Assembly: GCA_016858145.1 (NCBI GenBank)
Contig: JAEHOE010000159.1
Location: 124,001 to 188,000 of the forward strand
DNA: 64,000 bases
Direction: 5' to 3'
Source of the DNA: Edaphochlamys debaryana
Lineage: Eukaryota > Chlorophyta > Chlorophyceae > Chlamydomonadales
The translations under genes were made by a program, and so were the position numbers. Under the pieces are notes generated by a model. That model was not told where the DNA came from. It ran no database searches and was given only the letters and a program-made list of their open reading frames with translations. Each line of letters opens with the position of its first letter. Within the stretch, counting starts at the first letter, position 1. Of this stretch, positions 48,509 through 60,300 are shown one piece after another.

Positions 48509-50948
48509 ATGTCTCCGATCGGGACTGAAACGGGTATGGACGCGCGGCTGCTACCGCCGCGACAGGGCTCAACTGACATCGACTCTCCGCGGATGGACAC
48601 ACCATCGGTCCTGGACTCCGCCATCTCCCCCGACCCCCGCTCGGCCTGGTTCCTGCGACGGTACTGGGAGCGCTACGGCAAACAACCCAAGCTGCTGAAG
48701 GACAAGGGCTCCGACTCCCACCACCTCCCACCCTCCCCCCCGCCTCCGCCGCCCCCTTCCGCACCGCTGCCGCCAGCCCCTCCACCACCCCCGCTGTCCA
48801 GCCCCGCCGGGCCCGAGGCCCCCCTGGGCCCCACCACACCCCTGCTACCGGCCTCGGCCCAGCGCGTGCCCCCAAGCCCCTCCTTCCCCCTCCTCCTACG
48901 AGTTTCCTCCACGGGCTATGGCTCCTCCCAGCAGTCGCTGACCCCGCCGGCCCCTGCGAGCACCAAGCCCGGCCCCGTCTCGCCGTCTTCCGGATCACCT
49001 TCGGCCCAGTACGCAGCAGCGTCGTCGGGGCCTGGGGCAGGTGCTTCCTGCCAGGGCAGCTGCCGCCAGGCCGCAGCGGGCGGTGACAAGCGCTTCAGCA
49101 CCGGCTCTGACACGACCTTGCTGGGAACCACCATCAAGCAGGTGAGGCGGACGGCTTCGTTGTGTGCCACGCCTGCTGCGATAGCGAGCCTGTGCAGAGA
49201 TATAGATAGCAGCAGGCTTTACAGGAGGCGGCTGCATGTCTCCTTGGCCATGTCTGCTGGGGGCTGGAGTGCAAGCCCTGCCAATAGCCCTCCCGTCAGC
49301 TCAGGCTGTTGCTCCCTCCCACCCACACCCTCTGCCTACCTTCTAGGCCGCGGCTGCCGCGGGCCGCAGCGGTGTGGCCTCGGTGGTACCCCTGGTCATG
49401 GCCCTGGCCTACACGGTGCTGCTGCTGGTGAGAAAGAGGGGGGAGGGGAGGGGAGAGGGGAATGAGTTGGGGAAACAGGGAGGGGAGGAGTGGGGGGGTC
49501 ATGGCCGTGGCGTACACGGTGCTGCTGCTGGTGCGGAGGTAGAGGGGAGGGGAGGGGAGTGGGGAAGGACTTGGGGCAACAGGGAGGGGAGGAGTGGGGG
49601 GCGACATGGCCCTGGCCCACACGGTACTCGAGGGAGGTGGAGGGGAAGGGAAAGGGACTTTCTCGGAGGGGAGGCAGGGAGGAAGAGAGGGGTATGGCCC
49701 TGGCGCACCGGTACACGGTGCTGCTGCTCATGAGGAGGGGAGGTAGGGAAGGGGGAAAGGAAGGGGGAAAGCCTTTGGGGGCAACAGGAGAGTTGGGAGG
49801 GGGCTCCATGGCGTATGTGCGTACCGATATGGCAGGATCCGGTAGAAGGGCTGTGTGTGGGGGGGGGGGGAGAAGCAGCGGTGTGGTGGAATGCCATCTC
49901 CGCCCTGCCTGGTGCGGCCACTGCTACTGCTTCCTGCGTGCCGCGTGCCGCGTGCGTGCCGGCCGACTTCTCTCAACCCCCACCCACCCACCCATCCGCC
50001 GCGCCCCTGCGCAGGGTGTCTTCTCGCTGGTCTTCTCCCAGGTGAGCCACCGGGCAGGCAGGCAGGCCGGCAGCCACGCTGCCGAGCACAGCCTTGGCGC
50101 CCATTCGCTGCCGCTAGACACGCTCGTGCAGACAGCTGCCCAGTCTGCTCTCGCCCGCGAGCGGATGGCCCCCCCTCAATCCTTTGCCTCCTCCCTGCCC
50201 ACTCCCCAACTCCCAGCTGGCCTCCACGACCGCCAACCCGCTCGGCTTCTTCGCCGGAATCATGCCCCGCACGACGCGGCCCAACCCCGCCCTGGTGACG
50301 CGCCTCCCAACCAGCACACCCGGCGCCTCAACCGCCTCAACCGTAATCGCCGATCCAACCGCCGCCCAGCGCGCCTTTCGCGTCATGGGACGCTCCGCGG
50401 CGGAGGACGCGCTGCTCGGTGGCAGCCTGGACTTTGGCGCGTCGCTGGGGGCCGCCCTGTTCTCCTCCCGCAAGACTGGTAGCAGGAATGGCGATGGCAC
50501 TGAGGCGTCGGCGGCCGGAGCCAAGGGCGGGGCCGGGGGTGGGGCCAAGGGCCAGGGGCCGCACACGGAGGCGCACGCCATGCGCGTGGCGGCGTCCCTG
50601 GGCGCCTCGTTCTGGGACAAGCCGGAGAACCGCCAGCCCCTGGCCCGGGCGGAGGCCAGCAGCGGAAGCTCGAACCAGGAGGAGAGCACAGAGGTGGAAG
50701 GATCTGCTGGGGTGGGTGTCGTCAAGGGCCGGCAGGCCGCGGCTGTTGCGGCAGGGGCCAGTGGAGCGCAGAGGCTGCACCGGAAGGCTGGGGCGGTGCA
50801 GCAGGGCGGCGGTGGCGCCAAGGAAGGGGGCGGGGTGCCGCAGGTACGGGTGGTGGACTCGGGGTCGGGGTCGGGGTCGGAGGCGGAGCAGGCGGCGGGC
50901 GCCATGGGGCAGAGCAGCTGGTGGCGGCGCCGCGGCGGATGGCGCTAG
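48509..50948 (+). CDS. Proline-rich protein with one transmembrane segment, unknown function
   Basis: Exons 48509-49141, 49347-49427, 50015-50041 and 50217-50948 join in phase 0 to 491 residues. Residues 1-211 are Ser/Pro-rich with a PPPPPP-type stretch and a short ordered segment, SAWFLRRYWERYGKQPKLL. The second and third exons (27 and 9 codons) encode the hydrophobic VVPLVMALAYTVLLL and GVFSLVFSQ, which together make one membrane helix. The 244-residue remainder is Ala/Gly/Ser-rich and hydrophilic. The third exon is a 27-base microexon. I do not recognise the family. A single-pass membrane protein with disordered ends is the most that can be said. The long intron between exons 2 and 3 is filled with copies of the exon 2 end. 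Confidence 0.7.
49397..49830 (+). repeat. Exon 2 end and donor repeated four to five times in the intron
   Basis: The end of exon 2 (ATGGCCCTGGCCTACACGG, then a GCTGCTGCTG run and GTGAGA) at 49397-49427 recurs at 49500-49530 (followed by GTGCGG), about 49605-49632, 49693-49729 and, as a remnant, about 49806-49820. The period is about 90-115 bases, and G-rich spacers between units are also similar. Similarity falls with distance from the exon. Confidence 0.85.
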
Positions 50949-51590
50949 GTGATGAGGGGCTAGGCAACCTGCCCGCCGAGGGTTAGGTTCACTTGTACTC
51001 CGTAGAGCATGGGGGCGACATGCCGGACCTGTTTTGAAGGACTGTCAGTCTCGGGGCGGAGCAGGCGATCGATGACTGGTGTTTGAGCGGACTGGGCGAA
51101 TGGTTGATGTCGCGGTGGCTGATTGAGTGGGACTTGTGGGGACTGGGGAGGGCGCTCAGGTAGGATTGCATGATGACTGGGAGGGCACTCAGGGCAGTAA
51201 GCAAGGGAATGTGCAATGTGCAGATTTCTTGTTAGGGTTACATGCTGGGCTGCACGGGTAGAGTGGGGTAGAGCAGGGCGGGGACAGAGGTGCCGGAAGC
51301 ACGGGATGTTAGGCGGACGGGATGGCGACCCCGGGGTCGGCCCGGGTGCTCGAAGCCCATCGGCCTCCCATATGATTTGGACGAGTATAAAAAGCTGTTG
51401 GTGGCTTGCTAGGAGGTGCTGGAGCGGCGTAGGGCGTGTTGCAGGAAGTTTGCCAGACCGGCATAACTCTGAGTTCCCTGGCTTGCCTGGGTATTGTAGT
51501 CAATAGCACTTTACTTCAGACACAACAGCGGGCCGTAAATAGGTCGTGAACGCAACTTGCCACCGGCCGCTCACAAGGACGCTGGCGACC
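50949..51590. other. Intergenic, no gene seen
   Basis: The 3' side of the proline-rich gene and the promoter of the dehydrogenase gene. Lower GC than the coding parts. No feature recognised. Confidence 0.5.
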
Positions 51591-54013
51591 ATGGCGCGCA
51601 TCACTGGGAAGACTGTCGTCGTCACGGGAGGCAGCCGGTGAGCTTAGACGCATCTGGGTCCTCGGTCGGCGGACGCGCGATTGATCGAGGCCCATCCATC
51701 CCCTCATCGCCCGCGCCCGCCGCCTGCGCGCAGGGGCATTGGCCTGAGCCTCGTCAAGGGCTTCCTAGCGCGCGAGAACACGGTCATCGCGACCACGCGC
51801 AAGCCCGCGGAGGCGACCGACCTGCAGCAGCTCGCGGAGCAGCATCCCGGCAAGCTCGTGGTGACGGCGCTGGACGCCACGCAGACCTCCAGTGTGGCCT
51901 CCTGGGCTGAGGACGTGAAGCGGCGGGGCGTCAAGCATGTGGACGTGAGAGGGGGGCTGGAGGGGGCCAGGACGGGGGCAGGGGGGTAACCGATGGGGGG
52001 CGGCGAAGGGTAGAGGCGTGACGCTGGCGGCTGGGCGGGGGCAGGGTAGCGCAAGGCAGGGCCACTCGCCCCGCCCGCCTGATCGTGCTTCACCGAACCC
52101 CCCGCCCCCCTCCCACCCGCCCGCCACGCCCTCGCCTATTCCCGCCCCTCCCTCCCCACCCGTCCTCCTCCCCTCCCCCCCTTGGTGCGCATCGGGCTCG
52201 CCGGCCGCCGCCTTATCGTTTCCCGCTCGAAAAAATACCCCTCCTCCTCTCCTCCTCCCCTCCTCCCCCCCCTCCAGGTGCTGGTGAACAACGCGGGCGT
52301 GTACGGGCGGCGCCCCGCGCTGGAGGACTTCACGGAGGCCGACTTCCTGCTGGCCTTCGCCACCAACACGCTGGGGCCCTTCTTCGTCATCCAGCAGCTG
52401 GTCAAGCAGGTGGGGGAGGAGGGGGGGAGGAGGGGGGGAGGAGGGGGGGAGGGGCGGGTGAAGATGAGCGGGCGGGGGACATACAGCTTCACTTTCTGGT
52501 CGACGACGCCCGGGGAGTGGCGGTTGGGGGCCGTGGGGTCCCAGGGCGTGCGTGATGCCCGAAGGGGGGCTGGGGTGCGGGGTTGGGGGGTGGGAGAGGG
52601 GGATGCCGGTAGACGGCACGCACTGCGTGAGCCGCTGTGGTGGTAGAGCGTGCGAGCATGTGGGCTCTGCAGGGTGCATGGAGCTCTTGGAAGGGTGGAC
52701 CCGGTCATGTCGCCCACTCACATTTCACCACGTCCCATGGCTCCCTTGCACCGGTCACCTCCATCGCTCTCACCACACTTGTCCGTCTCACCGCCCTCTA
52801 TTCTTCCCCCCGCAGGGCCTCCTCGGCCTCCCGCCCTCCGAGCAGCCGCCCGCCCCCGCACCCGCCCCTGCCGCCTCCACGTCCGCCGCCGCCGCCCCCC
52901 CGCCCCCCGCGGCCCCCGGCGTGTTCCCCGCCGTGTCCCCCCGCTCTTCCCTGGTCGCCAACATCTCCTCTGTGGTGGGGTCCAACACGGAGCCCACGGT
53001 CTCCATGACCGCCAAGGGGGGGTACGCCTACAGGTGGGGAGGGGGGGCAAGGGGGGGAGGCAAGGGGCAGGAGGGGTAGAGGGAAGGGGGGGAGGGAGGT
53101 GCTGGGGTCCAACACGGAGCTCGCCTTGTCAATGACCGCCAGGGGAGGCGTGGTCTGGGGTTGGATGGATTGGATGGTTCTAACACGGAGTAAACTTATG
53201 TCCCTAAAGGATGGTATGCTTGTGGGTGAGAGAGCGAAGGAGGAGGCAAGGCCGTTGAATCTGCGCTCATCATCATCGCCCGGCCACACACACCTGCCTC
53301 AACCCTCCGCGCCCCCTCCCCCCCCCCAGGGCCTCCAAGGCTGCGCTCAACGTCATCTCCACCACCTTTGCCCGTGACCTGGCCCCCGCCGGGGTGGAGA
53401 CGGTGCTGCTGCACCCGGGCTACGTGCGCACGCAGCTGTCGGGTGGGAGGGTGGGGGGGGATGGGGTTGGGGGGGGAGGGGAGGCGGTTGGGAGGGGGGG
53501 TGGCCAGGGAAGTGGACAGAAGGAGGGGGATAAGGGGCAGGGGAGTTGGGATTTAGGAGGCGGGGAGGGAGGCCAGGGAGGCATGGACAGGGAGGTGAGA
53601 AGGCACAGGTGTGGGCAGGGCGATGGAGACGGTGAGGGTCCGGGCGTACCGGTATGCGGGCGCACGCGCCTGTCGCGTGGAACGGGGCTCCGCGAGCGAG
53701 GCTAGGGCCCGGGGCGCCCCTGAGCCGTCTCCTCCGGCTGGTGCCGCATTTGCGCAGCCCTGCCCAGCCCCTCCACTGCCCCTCTCCTCGCTCACCGCGA
53801 TCTTGGGTGCGAGGGCATTGTTCGCTCTCCCCCGTCGTCTGTCCCCAGACCCTCCCCCTTCTCAACCCCTCGCATGCACTCGCCCCCTCCGCAGGCGGCC
53901 TGGGCTGGATCGACGCCGAGGAGAGCGCGGAGGGGATGCTGGCGGTGCTGGAGTCGGGGCAGCCGCTCAACGGCCGCTTCCTGGACTACAAGGGGCAGGA
54001 GATCCCCTGGTAG
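51591..54013 (+). CDS. Short-chain dehydrogenase/reductase (SDR)
   Basis: Exons 51591-51637, 51734-51944, 52278-52409, 52816-53033, 53330-53442 and 53895-54013 total 840 bases, 279 residues, all in phase. The classical SDR signature is complete: cofactor motif TGGSRGIG at 12-19, NNAG at 90-93, a Ser in NISS near 181-182, and the catalytic pair Tyr202 and Lys206 in YRASK. HPGYVRTQLSGG follows, then a short C-terminal segment with EESAEGMLAVL. These enzymes use NAD(P)H to reduce or oxidise carbonyl or alcohol groups. The substrate cannot be told from sequence, though the C-terminus resembles the C-factor/carbonyl reductase-like branch. A Pro/Ala/Ser insert of about 35 residues (136-171) before the catalytic Ser is unusual. 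The protein probably acts in the cytosol, since it has no targeting leader. Confidence 0.93.
52977..53190 (+). repeat. Exon 4 end repeated in the SDR gene intron
   Basis: Coding sequence beginning GGGGTCCAACACGGAG at 52977 (codons GSNTEPTVSMTA) is partly repeated at 53104-53142 and again as a short remnant at 53176-53190. The first spacing is 127 bases. The second copy retains ATGACCGCC but not the reading frame. Confidence 0.8.
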
Positions 54014-55961
54014 ATACTGAGCTGGCTTGATTTCCTAGATGGGGGGACAGGGCGTGTGGACGAGGTGGACAGCGGAACAGAGGGGTGGGGGGTCTGGCGG
54101 TGCCCCCGGGGGACAGAGTGGAAGAGAGACCTGAGCTGCTGCATGGAGGCAGGGTACGAGCGAGGATCCAGAGGCTAGCTACGAGCTAGTGGAGCGAGGA
54201 AGAAGGGGGATACCTTGCTCTCTGGGCGCGGGAAGCGTGAGTTGCGGGGATTGCCAAATTGACCAAGTTGGCAGCACCTCGAGAGGAGGTGGCAGCTTTG
54301 GGAGCCACGGTGTTCCCGCCCTGCCTGCTTTTGGTGGCACGAACGCAGACCTGTGAGCTGTGGCTGACGGGGTGCTTGACACAGCTATTCTAGCGCTTTA
54401 CGGTAGGCCTTATATGCAAGGCTTGGAGCCACTCTCTTTCCCCAATTGGAACTTTGGATCTGAAGCGGCTTTGGGTTCGGGCCGCAGCGGTGTGGTCCGG
54501 CGGCTTGTCGGGGCTGGTGAATGGAGGGGAAGGCCACGCAGTACCCCTGCCGTTCTGGGCTGCCACCCCTCCCGCTGCAGTGATCTCTTGTGGCGCTGTC
54601 GTGGGCACGGGGACTCAGGGCTAAAAGACGAACGTGGCAAGGGGACTCGGGTGAAACCAAGCGTGGTGTGTTTCGGGCCCGGCATCGCCGTGACGTCTCC
54701 GCGTAGTGGCTGGCCCGAAGCAGCCCTGATACCACTTTGTAACTGAGGAGCGCGTCTGCTGCCAAACTCGCGTCCCCCCGAAGCTGCCTCCCGGAACATC
54801 ACCCGATGACGAGACGAAGCGTAAGCTCTGACCAGCTTTGACACTCCGCTGGACATGAAGCATACGAGCAGACAGATTCGGATACTAAAACGGGAGCTGT
54901 TCTGGGCAGGCGAGAGCGTGCAGAGAAAGAACGCCGGCAAGGACAGCCGGCGGGCTCTGGAAAGCGCTGCTCCGTGTGCGCACTGGGGCCCTGAAGCACA
55001 CTGTACCAAGCCAAGGCAAGTTCTTGTGTCTCGGGGCCCTCGCGAGAAAGGGCATGCGCGCGCAACACCCAGACGCACCCGCCGGTGACCCCACCGCCCG
55101 TTAGCTTGGACTCAACGATACCATATATTCTCGGCTTCAAGGGCCCACGTCAGGGTCTTCGTGCCGACTGACTTTCGGCCTGGACATCCGCCCACTCATC
55201 TTTGGCTTTTAGCCACGGGACCACGGCCCCCTTGCGTCCTGTGCATGAATCCCGCTGTGGGGAAGCGGGTGGCAGGCGAAGCGGCGGGGGCTGTAGCCAG
55301 GGTACGTGCCGGGTCACGCGCAGCACGCAGCACGGCGGGAAGCCCCGCGAATTCGAGCCGCATGGCGGTGCCGGATGACAGCCCCACGGACCCCCCCCGC
55401 CCATAAAAGCCCTCCCGCGGACGCGGTAGACACACAGCGCAACTACCGAGCTTTCTATTAACGCGACCGTGATCCTCAGCCTATCTTATTTTGCCGCGAG
55501 ACCAAAGGACCAGCAGCCTGTCCATACACATCCCGTCCATCCTCCCCTCTCCAAGCCGAAGACCTCTCTGCCGCTCCGCCCCGTCTGTCGACCGCACCCC
55601 AGGCAAGGATTCTGGTCACAAGTCTTGTTCGCGCTCGCCCGTCGTGGCGAGGCGCGCTGTCGCTGCTGCAGGCGATGATGAGCGAAGGTCCGGTTGCCCG
55701 ACGAGTCGGCACGTTGCTGCAAACATGCCACAGCTGCTGCGATAGGATTTGCTTTAGTCCTGGGACTATGTCAGCGCATCTGTCGCCGCGCCCGAGGTTA
55801 CTCTGTGCCCTTTCGGCATGACATGCGTCTCGTTTCGGCCCGGTCAACACCGCTGACCGTGTGCCCGTCTGCATCCTGGACCCTTAGGCGCCATCGCACC
55901 CGCGCCGCTACCGTCCACGTCGACGGCTAGTCAACCCGGCGACTTTTCCCCCAAGCCGTCC
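54014..55961. promoter_or_regulatory. Intergenic region upstream of the ribonucleotide reductase
   Basis: It contains the 3' end of the dehydrogenase transcript and the promoter and leader of the reductase gene. A CATAAAA word at 55402-55408 could serve as a TATA-like box about 550 bases before the start codon, but nothing confirms it. No gene is supported. Confidence 0.4.
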
Positions 55962-57305
55962 ATGTCGACCTCGGCGTCAGCCCCGGTCATCTCCTGTCTA
56001 TCGCCCATCCGCTGCCCCCGCGGTGATGAGAACGCCACCGATGGCACCCGCCTCGCGGCTACGGCCAAGGCCAGCGCCAGGGCCGCCTCGGGCCCGCCCA
56101 AGCTGAAGCTCTTCCAGCTCCCCACCATGGACCAGAGCCCCGTGCTGTGAGTTGGGCTGGCTTGTTGGGCGGGGCGAGGCTTGTTGGAAGGGGAGGTTTG
56201 GTTAGGAAGGGACTCTGTGTTGCTGTGGGAGCACAAGGTTGACCTGTTCGGGTTAGCATGACGCATGGTCAGCTTAGTCAGTTTTGGCGGGAAGCCTTTG
56301 GGCGGGGGTACTCTGCACCCTGCCATCCCCTGTTGTTCCTTGCTCTACGCAACCCTCGCACGCTGCCCAAGTCGGTCAACCTCCTTCTCAGTCGTCTCAC
56401 ACCCTGCTCTCCCCCTTCTCCGCTCCCCTCTCCCTCCCCAGGCGCGACCACTCCAACCACCAGCGCGGCCCCTCCACCCCCTCGCCCCTGGCCCCCGCCG
56501 CGCCCGCCTCGCCCCCGCGCCCCGCCACCCCCGCCGAGCCCCCCAGCCCCATGCCGCCGCCCGGCCGCGGCCTGCCCTCCGACTACCAGGTGAGCGGGGC
56601 GTGAGGTGTGGACTCAGCGTGTGTCATGCCCCTCTACATACCAGCGCTCAACAGGGATAGCGCTGGAATTGTTAGCCTGCCACATGGGTAGGGGTCACCC
56701 GGGGGTCAGGCAGGTTGGTGGGGCCATGGGTGTGCCATGATCATCTTCCCCTCCTCTCCCCCCTCACCTTCCTCTGCCCCCTCCCCTCCCTCCCTCACCC
56801 GCCAGGCCTTCATCCACACCTCCCGCTACGCCCGCTGGGCGGAGTCCAAGCACCGCCGCGAGACCTGGCCCGAGACCGTGGGCCGGTGAGCCCAGGGGGG
56901 GTGGGGAGGGGGGAGGTCGGTCGCTGGGCAAAGGGATCGAGGTGGGATTGAGCGAAGGGCTTTCGCTTTCAAACCTCCCCTCCACCTCCGGGCCACACTC
57001 GCATGCGCCCTGGCCCCCGTCCTGTAGCTACTTTGACTTCATGGCTCAGCACCTGGCCGAGGCCTGCGGCTACGCCCTGCCCCCCGAGCTGCGGCGGGAG
57101 CTGGAGGAGGCGGTGGTCAACCTGGAGGTGGGGGGGGTGGGGGGGCAGGGGTTGGGGGAAGCTAAACCCCTTGCAGCTACCGTGTCGCAGCGCTTGTGGC
57201 ACCAACCTGAACGCCGTCAGTCTCTCTAAAATGCCTGCCTCCCTTTACCTCTCTTTTCCCTGCCCCCTATCCCCTACCCCTACTAAGCTGAACACCCCTT
57301 CTCTT

Positions 57306-57338
<33 letters not shown>

Positions 57339-60300
57339 AGGTGATGCCCTCCATGCGGGCGCTCATGACCGCCGGCCCCGCCCTGGCCCGCTGCCACATC
57401 GCCGGATACAACTGCTCCTACCTGCCCCTGGACCACCCCTTTGCATTCGACGAGGTGCGCGGGCGGGTAGCGGTTGGGCGTCTTGAGGAGTACCCAGGGA
57501 CCGGTGCGCGGGCAGTAGTGGCGGACGTTGTTGGTCAGAGGCCGCTCAGACGAGGCCGCTGGCGTAAGGCTGGCAGTGGGCTGGCAGTGGGCGTTGTGCA
57601 CGTGCATGCGTGGGCGGTGGATATCATTAGGCGACGGCCACCCAACCCATATGCGTGGGCCCGCCCCTGCGTACGGTACACTCCCCGACCAGTCTCTCTT
57701 GCCCATCCCCGTCCCCCCACCCGCCTTACCCCTCCCCGCCTTACTTCCTCCCCCCGCCCCTTTCGCCCCCCCCCAGGCCCTGTTTGTGCTCATGAACGGC
57801 ACCGGCGTGGGCTTCTCGGTGGAGGCGGAGGCGGTGGGGCAGCTGCCCGTGGTGGCCGAGAAGTGGGTCGGGGGGGAGGGGAGGGGAAGGGGGTTAGGGG
57901 GAGGGGAGAGGTTGGGTGGAAGGGGAGAGAGGGGAGGGAGGCTGGTGGAGGGGGGTGTTTTGCCTCTGACCCACATCGGCCTGCATTGGCCCTGCTCTTG
58001 GGTCCAACCCACGTTAGAGCCCCGTTCTATATTAAGTTCAACTCAGGTCCTTCCGTCCACCCCCACACCCCCTTCACCCCCGCGCCTTCCCGGTACTCGC
58101 CCTTCTCCGCACACACCCACACCCCCTCCCTCCTACCCCGTCCTAGACCCCCACCCCCATCCACACACCCCTCCCCCCACCTCCCTCCCCCCAGGTTCGT
58201 CAACTCCTCGACCACGGTGGTGGTGCGCATCCCCCCCCCCCCCAACCCACATCACCCCCTCCTACCCCCCCCCCAACGTCCCCCCTCCCCCTCCCTCCCC
58301 CCAGGTTCGTCAACTCCTCGACCACGGTGGTGGTGCGCATCCCCCCCCCCAAACCCACATCACCCCCTCCTACCCCCCCCCCCAACGTCCCCCCTCCCCC
58401 TCCCCCCCCCAGGTTCGTCAACTCCTCGACCACGGTGGTGGTGGAGGACTCCCGGGAGGGGTGGGCGCGGGCGCTGCGGGAGGTGCTGGCGCTGCTGTGG
58501 AACGGACAGGTGGGGGAGAAAGAGGGGGGGAGGGATGGGGGTAGGGGGAGGGGCGGCTCAGGATGCACATGGGCCTGCCATCCTCACCCCTCGCTACGCA
58601 TTTCTTTCTCCCCCCGACTCTCCGATATCCCGCCCTCCTCGCCCCAACCGCCCGCACCCCCGCCCCCCTCTTGCCCTCCACCCCCACCCCCACCCCCGCC
58701 CCCCAGGTCCCCCGCTGGGACACCTCCCGCCTCCGCCCCAAGGGCGCCCGCCTGCGCACCTTCGGCGGCCGCGCCTCGGGCCCCGAGCCCCTGGAGGCGC
58801 TCTTCCTGTTCGCGGTGCAGCTCTTCACGCAGGTGGGGGGGGGCAGGGGGGGGGGGCGGGGGTACCGGGATGGGGGTTCGCAGGGGTGGGCAAGGGTTGG
58901 GGAGGTTTGGGGTGGTTAAGGGAATCGGGCTTTTGGGTGGTATGGGGTTCGCTATCGGTGCGGGGCCGTTCCCCGGCCACCTTCCGCCACACCTTCCGTC
59001 TCGTGACCCGTCCACTCCTACATACGCCCTCCCTCCCCCAGGCCCGCGGCCGCCGCCTGACGCCCCTGGAGGCACACGACCTTCTGTGCAAGGTGGGGGT
59101 GGGGGGATCGGGTAAGGATGGATGCAAACCCCGTGCCAGCAATGCGATCGCCGCCCTTACCCGCCCGTCCATGGCTCCCAGTCCCCTCCCTCCCCCCTCG
59201 ACGCCCCGCTAACCCTTTCTCCCCCACTCCTCCCCTCCCCTTCCCCTTCCCTCCCCCTCCCCCTCCCCCTCCAGGTGGCCGAGATCGTGGTGGTGGGGGG
59301 CGTGCGCCGCTCCGCGCTCATCTCCCTGTCGGACCTGGGGGACGGGGCCCTGCGGGGGGCCAAGGCGGGGGCCTGGTGGGAGGACGCGCCGCAGCGGGCG
59401 CTCGCCAACAACAGCGCGGTGTACACGGAGGTGAGGGGTGGGGAGGGGAAGAGGCGTTGGGATGTCGGATTGGGGGAGAGGGTAGCAGATAGGGATGGGG
59501 GCTGGAGGGGACGGGGAGAAGGGTGCTGGCCACCAACAGCGCGGTGTACACGGAGGTGTGGGGAGGGGGGTGGAGCGGAGGGGGGGGGGAGGTTTGGGGT
59601 GGAGGTCGGGGTTCGGGGACTTGGCGTGGGTATGGGTTGGTTGGTTGTGTGGTGACGCCCCCTCCCTTCTCCCTTCCCCCTGTTACCCCTTCCCCTCGGC
59701 TTGTACATCCGCTAAACCCTATCCCCACCACCACCACCGCAGGAGCGGCCGCCAATGGGCGTCTTCATGGCGGAGTGGCAGGTGGGGGTGGGGGGTGGGG
59801 AACGGGCAGACCAAGTTGCTTCATCTGCTGGAAATGGTGGGGCCGCCCTGCCCTCCGCCGCCCATCCCACTTGGACATGTTCCGCCCTCCTGCCACCCCA
59901 GCCTGACGGTAGCACCTGCCAGCCTCGCCACCCCCACCCCCCCTCCCCGCCCCCTCCCCCTCGCTCCGCAACACCCTCCCCCCGCCCCGCCCCCTCGCCG
60001 CCCCCCCCCCCCGCAACACAGGCGCTGCATGCCTCCGGCAGCGGAGAGCGCGGCCTCTTCAGCAGGGCGGCCTGCGAGGCCCAGGTGCAACCCGTCTCCG
60101 CGCTCTCGCTTTGGGGCCATATCGCATTCCTGGCCCCTACTTGTACTCCCATATCTGTACTCGTGACCTGCCATGCACGCTTTGCAGTCTGCGGTTTCTA
60201 AACCCCGCACCCCACCCTGACGGCCGCAGGTGGCGCGCAGCGGGCGGCGGGAGAAGGGCCACGCGTGGGGCACCAACCCCTGCAGGTGGGGCCGGGGGCG

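Noticed and set aside
55402..55408. CATAAAA as the TATA box of the reductase gene
   Set aside because: It is about 550 bases from the start codon, and nothing in the sequence fixes the transcription start. It is noted only as a possibility.
57341..59212. Plus-strand frame of 623 codons in the reductase gene
   Set aside because: It begins with real exon 5 but then runs through C-rich introns. Exons 6-9 are in other frames and fit the family exactly when spliced.
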